Part shown: positions 21,816-34,961 of the stretch, one piece after another
How positions within the stretch are numbered: position 1 is the first letter of the stretch
Layout of the letters: every line of letters begins with the position of its first letter
Source: Apoda limacodes
Taxonomy: Eukaryota > Arthropoda > Insecta > Lepidoptera > Limacodidae
Direction of reading: 5' to 3'
Assembly (NCBI GenBank): GCA_946406115.1
Contig: OX291547.1
Location: 5,895,001-5,959,000, forward strand
DNA: 64,000 bases
The notes under the pieces: generated by a model
Told to the model about the DNA's origin: nothing
The model's input: the letters and a program-made list of their open reading frames with translations, nothing else
Database searches by the model: none
Made by a program: the position numbers and the translations under genes

Positions 21816-22493
21816 CCCTAAAGAACAAATTTCCCTTTATATATTGCAACGATTATATTTTAGTAATGGTTGTTGTTTGAAAAGTACAAAGGTAACATTT
21901 TAATAAATGTTCACCAAATATCGTGTATCTGATGCGCTGCTATTATCTTAATGAATCACTTAACAAAAAAAACTAATACATAAATATTTGTTTAAAAACC
22001 TGGTGGTGGTTTTAGGTTACAACATTTTTTTTATAGTTGAATACTTTTAACGTATCACATGGTGCCCCCTCTACAATCTGCAAAACAATAGGGAATTAAA
22101 ATATTACCTGAATTTTGATAAAATAAATAATAAAAAAGTATTGTAATTAGTTTGTAAAGCTAGTGATAGTTAATTCACTTGATTCGTAAGTGTCCTAAGT
22201 AACCCATTTGAATAAAGAGATTTTCAATTTGAATTTGAATATAAATAATTAAACTTAATAATAATAACAGTTTTAATTATTATAACATTAACAAAACTTT
22301 GTTGTGAACAATATGTGACGATCGATATAGAATAAACAGCTATTTTAAATTCAGTCTACGAAGTAAACAAATTTTACCTAAAAGCCTAAATGAAATATTT
22401 TAATAGATTAATAAACTTACTACATATCATAACAATTTTAAATAAATTCGGGTTTTAAATTTTTAGAAAATTAACTTTTTATTGTTACAAAGA
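21816..22493. other. Intergenic, nothing recognised
   Basis: This is AT-rich DNA with no gene-like frame. 'ttgaataaagagattttcaa' near 22209 resembles the 3' tail of a retroelement but cannot be assigned. Confidence 0.4.
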
Positions 22494-22938
22494 AAATCAG
22501 CCAAGTGCGAGTTGGACTCGCACACCAAGCGTTTCGTACCATTATCTATAAAATCAGCAGAAAAATCACGTTTGTTGTATCGGAGCCCCCCTTAAATATT
22601 AGTTTTATTATAATTTAATAATTTATTTTTAAAGTGAATATATAACTAAATATTCTGTAAATATTTCAAGCGTCTACCTGTTGCCGTTATCAATATCGAG
22701 CAAAAACGAGCAAAAAAATTACGTTTGTTGTATAGGAGCCCCCTTAAATATTTGTTTTATCTATTTTTTAGTATTTGTTATTATAGCGACGACAAAAATA
22801 CATCATCTGTGAAATTTCAACTGTCTTACTATCACGGTTCATGAGAAACAGCCTGGTGACAGATGGACGGACGGACGGACAGCGGAGTCTTAGTAATAGG
22901 GTCCCGTTTTTTAACATTTGGGAACGGAACCCTAAAAA
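22494..22938 (-). repeat. Repeat family A, copy 4
   Basis: This is a near-complete antisense copy running from 'gccaagtgcgagttggactc' to 'gggaacggaaccctaaaa'. It contains the hallmark internal duplication of 'acgtttgttgta..ggagccccc' seen in other copies and a 'ggacggacggacggac' run. It is non-coding. Confidence 0.9.
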
Positions 22939-23499
22939 GTAAGAACTTAGTTAACATTTTAAAATAAAATAGGATCTTAATTTTGATGAATATTTATTAT
23001 TTCTTGGAACAAAAACTTTTACTTACGTTATACGATTCGATTCTGACACGACTGTAGAGATAGATATTAATAAATAATTTGACTAGTATTTTCGAAATAT
23101 TTTTCAAATGGCATTTTACTACTTGGAAATGTATTTGTCTCTTTCTTGTGCTTTTATTACTGATCTAGCTTCTTCGGTCACGCGCTCGTGTGGCCATGCC
23201 CGTTGGCTTAACTTTTTCTTTTTTTCTGTTAAACGCCCCTTTAAACATATTTTCTATTATGTACATATAATAGCAAACATATGGTATTCATGTTTTCTGT
23301 TACAAACTTTTATCAAAAATGAAAGTTTCCAGTTTCTAATGATTTTAGAATATATTTCCTATGACCAATGAAGTACCTAGCTGTTGTCATAGAGCACTTG
23401 TAATTTTTTTTTTAGTGTCCGTTAAAAAAACATTTAATTATTGAAAATTAGCTAATGTTATTTTAATGATTTAATTTTTAATAGTGCGGATGAAAATTT

Positions 23500-23775
23500 T
23501 GCAGCTAGATTCTCATCTAGAATAAACCACGGTCGACTTAGTCCAACGTCGCACGCCGCGTCATACGCACGACGAAGAACGTCTTCTTCTTTCTTTTCTT
23601 TCTACAAGTCAACCATAAAAGAGGCAAAAAGTCGTGCTAAAAATCCGAAAGATTTTTTATATTTAGTGTGGTGTGTCTAGACTGATATTGTGTGTGAATT
23701 TCTGTGTAACTGGTCTACGTCTTCACTTTTCCCAGCGATATTGTGAAACTATAAAGTTTTCAACGTGTTTGATTG
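23500..23775 (+). promoter_or_regulatory. Candidate promoter and untranslated first exon of the ABCG gene
   Basis: This segment stands out as GC-richer than its AT-rich flanks ('cgtcgcacgccgcgtcatac'). It has TATA-like sequences (ataaaag at about 23616, tttatattta at about 23657) and ends with GATTG|GTAAGT, an excellent splice donor at 23776. Another possibility is a short exon bounded by the acceptor-like 'cttttcccag' at about 23738. The next plus-strand acceptor with coding sequence is at 34724, so this could be the 5' untranslated exon of the brown-like gene. That link is inference only. Confidence 0.35.
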
Positions 23776-25046
23776 GTAAGTTTGTTTATATGATATGAGT
23801 AAGAAAAATGTTGTTTGAATAAGGTTTTTTTATTTGTTTAAGGTTTTTTACTGCGTTGAGATTACTTCTTAGAAGATGTTTAGATACTTAGCGAGTTTGG
23901 TGGTTGTTATCTTAATAAACATATCTTAACGCTTGTTTATAAAATATTGTACGTTTTATATTATTTAATATAAACACTGGGCTGTAAAGAAAGTGGGTTA
24001 GTTTTAAAAAATGCGATAACTTTTAAAATATTTAAGCAGTCATTTTAAAATAAAAACTAAATTTAAGTTTATTTCATTACGATTATAGAAAGAAATTGCT
24101 AAAAATTTGGTTATTTTATTAAAAACCATAATTAAGAAATAAACACGATTATTAAAAATTTGATAAATCTAATTTTAAACTATTTGTTTTCCTTTCTTTT
24201 TTTGTTATATTATATAAATATGGCATTTCTTGTGCAGAATTATTCGAATCAAATTCAATTCAATAAAATCCACTAACCACTAAAGTGCAAAATGGTCATT
24301 TTTACATAAAATATTTTTATTTAGAAAAACTTCATAATCTTAAAATAATACGATTTTGATTTTAGCATAAATTTTCTAAAAGACAGTCCTTATCTCTGAA
24401 AGCTGGCTCCAATATATTGGAAGGTATTGTAGGGATTTTCTACTTTTTTTTTTATTAAGGTTTTGTTTTTCTTTCCCGCCCAGTGTACATAATGACTTTG
24501 TACGTGATTAAGAATCATACTTTTACTCTGAATATTTTTACACAGCATGAGAAAACGTTTCACGCTCAAATATTTTAAATACAGTAAAGGTAACAAGATA
24601 TAAAGCTTAGGTTTTATGTTTCTTAGCATCTAGCTTTTTATATGAAATGGAATAAAATAACACACTTCTTCTAATGGATCCGAACACAATTTAAATAAAA
24701 ATAAATATTTTAAATCCAGATTTTAGAGTTGTAAAGCGAGTTAGATAAAATAAAGTGAATAATTTTTTTCAGGACATTGTTACATTTAAGCCCTAAAGCT
24801 GAGAGTGGGAAAAGTTTGAAGATAACCAATTAAACATTAAATGTGCATCAGGTGAAGATAGATAATGACACTTTCACATTTTTTTCACTAAAAGGTCAAT
24901 CCTCAGACATTTCAATATATAAATAAACCACCAAATACCTAATAAATAAATATTACTTACATATCTCGCACACAAAGATTTTTCTGACTCGAGGATAGCA
25001 TAATTATATTTCATTAGCTACAAGTTAATTTTATTCAAATGTTTTT
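23776..25046. other. Nothing recognised
   Basis: This very AT-rich stretch has no supported gene or repeat. If the candidate first exon is right, this is the start of an 11 kb intron. Confidence 0.4.
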
Positions 25047-25465
25047 GTAGGGTTCCGTACTTAAAGGGCAATTAGCGGAACCCTATGACTAAGAGTTCGC
25101 TGTCCGTCCGTCTGTCACCAGGCTGTATTTCATGAACCGTGATAGTAAGACAATTGAAATTTTCACAGAAGCTGTATTTCTGTTGCCGCTATAACAAAAA
25201 TTATAAAAAACACAATAAATATTTAAGGGCGCTCCCATACAAACAACGTGATTTTTTTGCTCGATTTTGCTCAATATTGATAACAGCAACAGTTAGACGC
25301 TTAAAATATTCACAGATTATTTAGTTATATAGTCACTTTAAAAATAAATAATTAAATTAAAATAAAACAAATATTTAAGGGTTCCATACAACAACCGGGT
25401 TTTTTTATTGATAATGGTACGTAACCCTTCGTGCGCGAGTCCGACTCGCACTTGGCCTATTTTAA
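25047..25465 (+). repeat. Repeat family A, copy 5
   Basis: It runs from 'gtagggttccgtacttaaag' through 'caccaggctgtat' and 'gttgccgctataac' to 'gcgcgagtccgactcgcact'. It is slightly shorter than copy 4 in the middle. Open frames on either strand across it are artefacts of the repeat. Confidence 0.9.
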
Positions 25466-25606
25466 TAGGATCTTTCGTAATTTTCAAAAAAGGTCGCAAC
25501 AAACGAGTAACACAACGAGCAGACAGTTTTTCTAAATTTATGCCATAGAATAGATTAAACTCCATAAAGCAACAAACATCTCTTTAAAAAATTAGTCATT
25601 ACGATT

Positions 25607-26012
25607 TCGAGCCTTCCGAGGTATGTATACATGCATTGCTATGCAGATGGCAGTACTGGAGACGCTTATTACACGGGTCAGGCAAACATCCCTCGTTCCG
25701 TTGTGGAGGAAAACAGCGGAGAATTTGTGGCTCAAATCGAGACCACACTGACCACAGTCTTTGACTGGGGACGGGTAAATTTGGTCTGATATAACCCTAC
25801 AAAGACACAAACCTACGCGTTCACAGCTCAGAAACCCCATCACTGTAGTCCCACAATTCCAGAACACTCCCCTCTCCATCTCCAAGAGCACTGGGATCCT
25901 TGGTGTTGACATCACCAGCGCTGTTCAGTTCCAAGATTATTTGCAACATAAGGTGAAGCTGGCGTCTAAAAAACTAGGCAACAGAGCTAGGCAGTACTTC
26001 ACGTCGGTGTAG
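25607..26012 (+). pseudogene. Family B reverse transcriptase fragment
   Basis: Plus-strand translation gives 'MHCYADGSTGDAYYTGQ', a degenerate version of the polymerase YADDS catalytic box, then 'EFVAQIETTLTTVFDWGRVNLV', 'NPTKTQ' and 'ISKSTGILGVDITS' after frame changes. It ends near 'ARQYFTSV'. This is an internal piece of the family B retroelement polymerase with stops and frameshifts. Confidence 0.7.
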
Positions 26013-26987
26013 GGCTATAGTTCCTTTAGGCTCGGCTGTAGTTATTCAAGGAATTTTTGATTTTTTCGGGATAGAAAGTAGCTAGTCCTATTCCAGGACC
26101 TAACCTCTATGAGTGTCAAGTTTTGTCTCAATCCGTAAGTAACGAACTTCTATCCACCTTTTCTGGATGGCTTCCAAACATACTTTCAGATTTATAATAT
26201 TAGTAGGACAATAGTGGCGCCTGAGGTAAAAATAAAGTAATTACACATAAAATGCAAATGCATATGAGTTCAATGAACTGATAAGGTGTAATCTGATCCC
26301 TAAACTCTAATCCCTCAATGTTACACTTAACGAAGTATTTTTTATCAGAGACAAGAAAAGAGACGAAGATCCGACATTTTAATGTGAACGTGACAAGGCA
26401 AACGAAGGCGTGTATCCATTCCTACATCTATGTCGAAATACTTTAAACGACGTGGGCTTCGAATTTATTCGGCTCGGTGACTCGTTCCGTGACATTTAAC
26501 CACTGTTCAACTCCGTCACATTTTTTACTACTCGTAGAGTCACCCATAGAGCCATAGACAAAAAAAATGTTGTGCAATTCGTTTCAGATAAAATAAGCAC
26601 GAGTAGTTAATTAAAAACTTTCTATAATTTTGTCCTGTTTTTCATAAGTTTTACCTAGAAATAGGTTAGAGTTGCTGAGATCGTTGATATGGCTTATACT
26701 GTATAATGTAGTTATACATTAAACTTAGAGAAGTAAAAAGTTGCTGTGTAAAGGATGTGTTCGAACTAACCCTGACCGGTGTAGTGTAAAGTATCGCGCT
26801 GTCTGTGACCTGTCGGGTAACCGGTATTACCCCGCGTTTAGTTTCCGGTACCACTAGCGGTACTATTCATTCATTTGCTTCAATGCATATCGTTTCTAGT
26901 GTCTGCCATCCCTATTCTAATATAGCATTGAATTTTGTTACTGGTTTGATTCACAAAGTCTTACACTGTTCACTACATTTTTTTTGG
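26013..26987. other. Family C-like remnant, otherwise nothing
   Basis: At about 26050-26180 the sequence 'ttttttcgggatagaaag' with 'agtaacgaac' resembles decayed family C. No gene is supported beyond it. Confidence 0.35.
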
Positions 26988-27297
26988 TGTACTAGCTTTT
27001 GCCAGCAGCTCCAACCGCCCTAAAATGGCGTTATTGGCGTGGCATTCGAACGTCAACAGTAATGAAGTTTGCTATAGCAAGCTATAAGTAGTTCCTTCAG
27101 TTCGGTTATAATTATTCCGGCGGAAACTTTTGGACTTTTCGGGATAAAAACTATGTCCTTCCCCGGTACTCAAACTAGCTGTATACTAAATTTTTAAATC
27201 GGTTAAGCGGTTAAGTGTGAAAAGATAACAGACATACAAACAGACAGACGGATGAACAGAGTTACTTTCGTATTTATAATGTTACTATGGATTTGTT
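26988..27297 (+). repeat. Family C repeat, nearly full length
   Basis: It opens with 'actagcttttgccagcagct', includes 'tgctatagcaagctataag' and 'cgggataaaaactatgtcc', and ends with 'acagagttactttcgtattt' and 'atggatt'. This is one of the best-preserved copies here. Its orientation follows the convention of the element starting at ACTAGCTTTTGCC. Confidence 0.8.
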
Positions 27298-28261
27298 GTA
27301 AATTTTTTAATTGAAACAAAATCCTACTTTAAAAAGTATTGTACAAATTTATCTTAGACCATGCTCTTTAAAAAAAATCTACAAATTTGCAAACAATGTA
27401 TCTAACAAAAATATTTACCTAACCAGTTCATAAACATAGTTGGAGGTTTGGGAACCTACTACGAACCTCAGAATCGTTTAGATTGTTTTGATAAAGAAAA
27501 AAACAACGACCTTAGAAAGTTTGTTTTTTATGGAAAAAAACACACTAAAGTGTTTCGTATCTATGGTCAAATACAGGTTTTAAATTTATTACGTAGTTCG
27601 TCGGTCGGATTGCACCATCATAGGTAAATGTGAAGGCGGATTTTTAGTTAATTACCTATATTTTTGTAACAGCCTTTATAATTTATCAGTTCTTAGCAAA
27701 ACCTTATACCTAATGACAGCTGGTTAATGTGGCTGGACGTCGTCTGGATGTCATAAAATCGACCTAATTTGATATTTTTTCTGGTTTGTAGGTTTTAACA
27801 GTCTCTGAGAAACACATCTGTGGCAGACAATGCAATCGTATCACTTCAGATGTTTTTTACTATTTTTTCAATAGGTAATATAGTTAATATCTAAAGAACT
27901 ATGTTTTTAATATAATTGTTTAGCTCGATTATTATTAGACCTGATTAGACTTGCGTAGAAATTTAATACGCGTTGTAAAAGTTAGAAGGGGCACAAAATA
28001 ACAACTAACAACAAATAAGGCCACACAATGAGATGAGCAAATTTTTTTTTTATCTCACATCAACTTCTTCATTTGTGTCCTATTATTACGATAAAAGAGG
28101 TACATATCTAACGAGATAATGTTGGGAATGAAGTATCTCAGTATAAATTATCTCAATATAAATAAATTTAATATAGTGCATCCTAACGACCTATTATCTT
28201 TTTCCTATTCAATCCTATCAAATCCTATGCTTATATAGTTAGTAGTATGAAGTAAAATGAT
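27298..28261. other. Nothing recognised
   Basis: This is AT-rich DNA without a supported gene, repeat or RNA. Confidence 0.4.
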
Positions 28262-28835
28262 TTTTTGAGTACCACTAAGGGAACAAGATCACGGCCCGCC
28301 GGATGGTAACCGGTCACCGTAGCCTATGGGCGCTTGCAACACCAGAGTTATAACCCGCGCGTTGCCGACCCTTCTATAATCTAATAACTTCTTTCTTGAA
28401 GAACCCCATACTGTAGTCCTTAGAGAAAACCTTGGCAAGGAGCTCATTCCACAACCCACGCATTCGCGGGAGCAAGTTTCTCTAAAACCGTACTTTATGT
28501 AACAATTTCGGTTTTAAAGTGTGAAAATGAATTCCCTGCTGATGACGAGCAGTGCAATAGTATAAAATAGCCGTAAATAATTCCTAAGAACACATGGCAT
28601 TGTACAAGCGGTAGAACACTCCCGGGGATGCAAAGTCTCCCCTCAGACTTAAAAGCTCGATACGGCAAGTGAGTTTGGGATCGTTGACAATTCTCACAGC
28701 CCGTCGTTGAAAAGAGTCAAAAGGGCCAAGCTGGTGTCCGGGTGCACCCGCCCAGAGATATCAGCAGTACTCCATATGGAGCCAAACTTGTGAATTGTAA
28801 AGCAACGACCGACGTGAAGTACTGCTTCGCTCTGT
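28262..28835 (-). mobile_element. Family B non-LTR retrotransposon 3' end, antisense, second
   Basis: It is colinear with the copy at 21222-21815: 'gcctatgggcgcttgcaaca' and 'cttggcaaggagctcattcc' come first on the plus strand, and 'gcagtactccatatggagcc' near the end. It lacks the clear T-run. Multiple differences from the first copy indicate independent decay. There is no intact frame. Confidence 0.8.
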
Positions 28836-29009
28836 TGAGTAAGTAGTTTTACAAATCAAAATATGAACTCTCATAATCTCGTCAAAAAGGTACTTCAACA
28901 AAAAAATGTCTAGGTATTTATAATGACAATTTTGTTTTTTATTCAAAATTCTTGACCCACAGGAATTAAACCCTTATTTTTAAAATGGGATAAGAAGTTC
29001 TTACGAATC

Positions 29010-29125
29010 CTAATCCTGCCAAACTTCCTCCCGCGAACACTTCGGTTGTGGAATGAGCTGATGCCGGAGGTTTGCAAGTGTTCATATACTATGGTGACCT
29101 ATTTTGCCACCTTGCCGTGAAAAAG
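29010..29125 (+). mobile_element. Short family B fragment
   Basis: 'aaacttcctcccgcgaacac' and 'gttgtggaatgagctgatgc' match the retroelement C-terminal signature (LPRT..LWNEL), followed by 'ttttgccaccttgccgtg'. It has lost most of the segment between. Confidence 0.7.
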
Positions 29126-30600
29126 AAGAAAAGAAACGAATCAAATCATAAAATATTTATTCAAGTAGGTTTCTAAAAACACTTTTAAATCATCAGTACA
29201 ATCTATTTAACAATGTTCATTTCTGCCAAAAAGAGCTGGCAAGAATCTAGACTATTTAAAGTAATAATACAATACTTTGTTAATCAACTAACAAGTATAC
29301 ACTCTGCAATAAAACAGTTCGTAATATAAATAAGTTTGTAAAGCTACCAAATACAAAGTTGTGATTCACATATTCGTACCAGCATAGCCAGAGAAGACCA
29401 ATTAATTTGGATGTACATCCGTTTCAAAATCACTACCATCTGAGCATGATATATACACCGGATGACTCAATATCTAATGCTCGAGAAGCTAGGTCGACGG
29501 AAGGAAATATTTAAAACTACTTTTACTTAGTGATCATCAAGCATAACTAAATATAACACCAAGTAATGCCCAATTAAATTAATGTACAAAAAATTTTTTT
29601 TTTTTATTAATTATTCTTATTCTTTAATACAATTAAAGAAAGAGTAGTATGATAGTTTGAGAAACATGAAGCAGTACCTTACGTCTATAGAGTTTCTAAA
29701 TCTAAACAGGGTTTCTACATAATTCGGAAACTTTTGATAACTATTAATCAAGTAATTTTAACTAAATAAAATTTTCACAGTATAAAATCTTTAAAAATTC
29801 AAAACATAGCAGTTACTGAGACTGATGACGGCGAAGTTAAAAACTTAAAATGTCAATATGTCTTAATGAGTAAAGTGGCGTTTTGTTGACCGACATAATG
29901 TACATAATGCGGTAATCCTACCAAAGAGAATTAACCAAGATTTGTACTGTGTTATACAAAATTTATGACTTTTAACAGGATTATGACATTAAACGAATTG
30001 AAGCAGTCAACAAAACGCACCTTAAGTAACTTCTCCAAACGCCTTTACCTACCTTCAAGCTAGGGTACTTACTTGATTTAGTTGTTTAAACCTTACTTCC
30101 TGCCTACGGTGATGCTCCGAGGCCAGACGAGGAGTCTATCACACATAATATTATGCAAGTCTGTCGAAATACTATGTCACGTCACAAAACTACTTTTATG
30201 ACACAAATATTCTACTCATTCACGCACAGGTGTGCGCATTAAATAATTAGGTAGTAATCAATCAAGAAATATAAACACGTAATTTGGCTTAAGATGTAAT
30301 CCAGGCTTTGGGTAGCCGCAGTAACCAATACCGCAGCACGAACCACAAGAGGGAAAGCCGCGGCCTCGACTTGTTTCTGACTGTAACCGCATTTATGTGA
30401 CACATCAATTAATGAGTAACACCAATGAATAAGGACAGGTTTACAAACCTTATTTTACAGCTAACTCAGGCGTTACAATCTTCACCAGAAATAAGAATTG
30501 ACAGTTTCTAAAACTACTATCTTGACAACCATCTCGAAGGCATTACTACGAGAAGATTATATTTTTTTAGTTGTTTAGTTAGGTTAGCTTAAAAGAAAAA
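29126..30600. other. Nothing recognised
   Basis: There is no supported gene. A short GC-richer patch at about 30310-30370 ('gggtagccgcagtaaccaat') has no coding frame. Confidence 0.4.
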
Positions 30601-30601
30601 A

Positions 30602-30993
30602 AACCGGCCAAGTGCGAGTCTAGCGTGCGCACCGAGGGTTCCGTACAAACTTATTATATGTAGATAGCTCTTCTATCATGTCATGAGATCAAGTCACCCA
30701 GGTCAACGGGAAGTACCCTATAGGTTTTGATTTATTTGTGTCACAAAAATAATCGTATTTTGGGCATATTTTTTTTCACATTGACTTAGAAGCTTGATTT
30801 TTATACAGCCTCAAAGGACCGTAGACCTCAGAATTTGACATTAATTTCAACGTGATACCTTTTCGCGGTCCTGAGAAAAAGGGTTTTGACAGACAGACAT
30901 TGTAGACAGACAGACAGACGAATAACAAAGTGTAGGATCGCTTTGTTATTCATTAAGGGTTGCTTTTTTCCTTTTGAGGTACGAAACCCTAAA
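30602..30993 (-). repeat. Family A-related repeat, divergent subtype
   Basis: It starts 'ccggccaagtgcgagtctag' with 'gagggttccgtacaaac' and ends 'ggtacgaaaccctaaaaac', so both ends are of family A type. The interior ('aagtcacccaggtcaacggg') is different. It contains a run of 'cagacagacagacag'. Confidence 0.75.
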
Positions 30994-32339
30994 AACTTGA
31001 ATTCTAAATTGTTGAATTAAAAGAATTACGCAAGACTTGGACTGACGGCTTAACAAAATGTTTTGCATTTGACTTCAAAGAGAAAGATACAAACGAAATA
31101 CAAAAAAAAAACTGGTAAGAGCATGTTTGGCCATAAAAAAACAAAAAAGACATTTTTTTTTATTTCTTTTATCCCCCAGACTTCGAGTTCTGTAATCTGT
31201 CCAATGGAAGTTGCAAAAAATTGAAATTCAAAATTGCCCATTTGCCATTAATTAACTATTAGAAAGAGCTTCTGATCTGTGGTTGCTTTAATTTTGCTGC
31301 AAACATAAACAAATGCACAAAGAGACAACTACTCGCACGTTTGTTTTACGTCGCAGCTGACAAGGAAATAGACTGTCCAGTCTCTATGTCTATGGTTTTA
31401 TCTATTCACAAGTTATTGGCACAAAAAAAGTCTAAATTTACGACTCAATTTGAACCTAAGTATCTTATTTAGTTCCGCAACTGTTACATCATAATACATT
31501 CGAAACCGATTTTGATCACAAATTTGTCACAATCCTATTATCCTAATCCAACAACTCTGTAAGAAAACAATTTAACGTAGATAAGGAACTGGTTTATACG
31601 TAAATATGAACTTGCACTTTATTAGTATTGCTTTAAAAAAAGCTTATTAAGATAAAATTTGACATTTCCACGCTCTTAAATCGAACGCAATTAATTGTAG
31701 ATAGTGATGCCATTGTTTTAAATGTTTATTAAACTTTCTATTTTTAATCTTAAAATATTCTTAGGTAAAAATTCAACAAAAATAACTTTATGTTTCTTGG
31801 AAATTAGTTCTGAAGTTAGGGATCAAAAATCTGACTATGGCATGTACCATATGAATGGGCATGGTTACAGATTTTTTTTTTATATATTATTGATTTATGA
31901 ACAAAAATTCATGTAAAATGTTGCCAAGAAAAGACCATATGGCGCGCACTGTCAAAAAGTTATCAGATCTCATGTAGAGCCTAGATTCTCACCCTAAACG
32001 CCCTGACTATAACTTCACAAACTACAACACCTTAGTCAAAATATGTGGTTTGGCCGTTTCGTTAAAAGAACTATTGTAAAACAGAAAAGTAATGAACAGC
32101 GAATAAATTTTTCACATTACACCGATGTGACGGTAGCGAAACGGCCAGAAAAAGCCAGTTCTTTATAAATACAATACCTGTTTAAATTAAATATTTCAGG
32201 TATGTTACTGAACCACTTAGCTTCCAGATGTAAAATGTATACAGTAGAAAACATATTTGCTTTTTATTACCAGTTCCTTAAATTTTATATTAAAGTAGCT
32301 TTATTTAACTAGTTTTTTCAGATAAAATAAAAAATAAAT
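30994..32339. other. Nothing recognised
   Basis: No gene is supported. A 10-base inverted pair, ggccgtttcg near 32051 and cgaaacggcc near 32137, is present but isolated. Confidence 0.4.
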
Positions 32340-33140
32340 AAAAACCGGCTGAGTGCGTATCTCAGTCGCATTGGTATGAGAATGATTGCGGATATCTGAA
32401 AAAACATTCCCTGCGAAACACTTTTAGTTAAAAGAAAAAATAAAAAATAATAAAATTTTTAGTACAGAAACTTCAATGAACGAGTCCGACAAGCATTTTC
32501 ACAATTTTGTCCACAGTTTGTTTCGGTGTCACTTGACAATAGAAGCTATTTGTATTTGAGGTCACAGACCGAACAGGAAATACGTTTATAAGTGCTTAGC
32601 TGTTGATAGAATAATATGACCTCAAACCAGTTGAGTATCTACCCTAGACTAGAGGCAGAACTGAGAACTTGATTTGAACTCAACACACAACTTTAACTTA
32701 ATATTTAACAAAAGAATATGAAACATGCAGACGAATTGATTACCTGTTCCTTTTTGAAGTCGGTAAAAAGAGCCAGATATCAGCAGAATAATGATTAAGG
32801 TTTTTTTGACGACAACTTTAAAACATGATCTCCTTTATAAAAAGAGTATATCACTTCTTACTCAATCATAAAACGTGATATTAAAAAAAATGGTTAAGTG
32901 AAAATCGGACTATCGCACTGTGGGTTCCGCACCCACCACCATTTACAAACCCAAACAAAAACTGTGCTGCTAAGCGGTCACCCTTCAAATGGCGTTCCAA
33001 GCCCGACGCTGCTTAACTTTGAATATCGTTTCCAATAAACAAATGTTGGGTAACATGTTTCTCCAAATAATCTCGTCTATTTTTGCTAGATTTGATGATT
33101 TAAGAAGGTTCGAGTCCGTCTCACATGTGGCCGGGTTTTA
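32340..33140. repeat. Degraded family A-like block
   Basis: 'aaaaccggctgagtgcgtat' at 32341, 'aatgaacgagtccgacaagc' near 32475, 'gtgggttccgcaccc' near 32920 and 'gagtccgtctcacatgtggc' near 33112 are decayed ends of two or more family A-type elements. Boundaries are uncertain. Confidence 0.45.
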
Positions 33141-34724
33141 TTATTTTTTGTTACACTAAAGGCCTATCCTTAAAAAAATAAGCTCAGGCCATTGTCCACC
33201 GCGCTGGCCCAGTGCAGATTGGAAGACGTCGTCGAGGCAGAACACTTGACTGTCAGAATTTTCACGCTGACTCGGCTTAGCGGCTGCTGTCTTATAAAAA
33301 CATAACAACTATTAATACTTTGTTAAAATAAAGTATAAACTTATGTGTCCAATCCAGACTTATTTCGTATAGCTTGCCTAGAATTGGCAAAGGGAGTATG
33401 TTATTCTGACTATTCTAGACCATTTTACCGCTTGTTAATAAAAAAGTAATAAAATAGTAAAATTATATATGTAACTACAAATGTAAATATAACATCATAG
33501 TTCTCAAAATTTAAATTATACAAAATTATATTTGAGAGATTTGGAATGTTTGTGAATAATTTAGATTAATCGGAAGAAATACTATCGATATATTGAAATA
33601 CCTATCTTGATACATCTAATTTAGTGTCTACATGCTTTTACGTTTTAGGACTCCTTATTTAATAGTAATGAACCATTTATATTCCACGCTTTACAACTAA
33701 ATTATAAGGTATTTATGTGTGTTTTAAATGGCCTAAGCTTTTTAGTATGAAAAGTTTGACAAACTGTTAACTTGATTAAGTAGTGGTGTTGTAAGTAAGG
33801 TTACAATATTCACCCATTTCTTTAAATTAATGCGACTTAATCCGTAAGTGGGACATTAGATCATAACACTAGTGTGTCGTTCAATAATTCAATAAAGTAA
33901 GTAGTTCTAATCGCAAGAATTACAACTATACTATTTACTTTAAAAACGTAGGTTGTAAAAATGTTAAGTGCTTGATAAAAAAATGCTTATTAAGTAATTT
34001 AGGGTTCCGTAAAATGAGAACTGTTGCATATAGCTGAAAAAATAATAAACTGATTCTGTACAAAATAATTCTGGTGGGAAGTATTATCAATATTGTTCTA
34101 GAAATAGCTTATACCTAGTTTTAAATTTTTTTAAACTTATTGCTAATGTTGAGAAATGTTACCCTAAACGTCCCGTATCAGTGCCCAATAATTATGGCAA
34201 CCCTAATGATAGCTGGGATACACAAAAGGGTACGTAAAAGAGGACTTGGTTTTTCATAAGAGAAATGCAGCTTACGGAATAGTCACTACGTTGGCTCAGT
34301 GCAAATTAGCAGTTAGCGAGCTACTGGCCAATAAACTGGCAAAATATGCACTTGAGATAAAAATTTAATCAAAAACAATGCTTTTTTAATGACCTTTTCA
34401 ACGATAGGAGATGACACAATGGGCTAATAAACTTGTTTTTCCTGAATTGGCAGTTATTTGCCCATAAGGCATCTGACTTGGGTTAACATCTACTGTCATA
34501 TGGCAACATCCAGGACTGACAACTTAACGTGCTTTCCAAAGCAGCACGGTAATAAAGAAATGTCTGTAACAAAAGCGGGCGTAGCAAAATCAGAATTGGG
34601 ATGTAATTTCACTTATCTGACAAATGTTGTGTTAAGTTACATGGAAATGTGCACAGATGTGTATTTAGTAGGTTCTTTTATATTTAACAAGCTATGTAGC
34701 CTAAATATACTACATTGTTCACAG
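33141..34724. other. Upstream of the first coding ABCG exon
   Basis: No gene is supported. 'caccgcgctggcccagtgca' near 33200 and 'cgttggctcagtgcaaatta' near 34289 resemble parts of a common lepidopteran repeat. A weak 'tagggttccgta' lies near 33999. The sequence ends in an acceptor-like 'cattgttcacag' at 34713-34724, immediately before the first coding exon. Confidence 0.4.
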
Positions 34725-34747
34725 TTCTAAATGAAGACGATTTGAAA

Positions 34748-34961
34748 ATGGGAAAGGAACTTGGTGTTAAGTTGCCCACACGCAACGTGCTGACCGGCGC
34801 GATAGTGAATTGGGAAGAAGATGGCGAGTTTCCTACTCTGGGTGATAGCCCAGAGAATCTCACCCTGGCTTGGAAGGACCTGTCGGTGTACAGGAAGAAA
34901 AAACATCAAACCAACATATGGAGCTCACCGACTTATGAAGAAATAAAGGTTCTACATGGAG
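34748..34961 (+). CDS. bw: ABCG coding exon 1
   Basis: It encodes residues 1-71 and one base of codon 72: the N-terminal tail and the first strand of the nucleotide-binding domain ('ENLTLAWKDLSVYRKKK'). It ends CATGGAG|GTAAGA. The exon itself probably begins at 34725, after the acceptor 'gttcacag', with a short untranslated part before the ATG. The open frame continues upstream to a TTG at 34715, but no better start is visible. Confidence 0.85.

Noticed and set aside
34715..34747. Upstream TTG start for the ABCG protein
   Set aside because: The preceding bases form a splice acceptor (gttcacag), and an ATG in good context lies at 34748.
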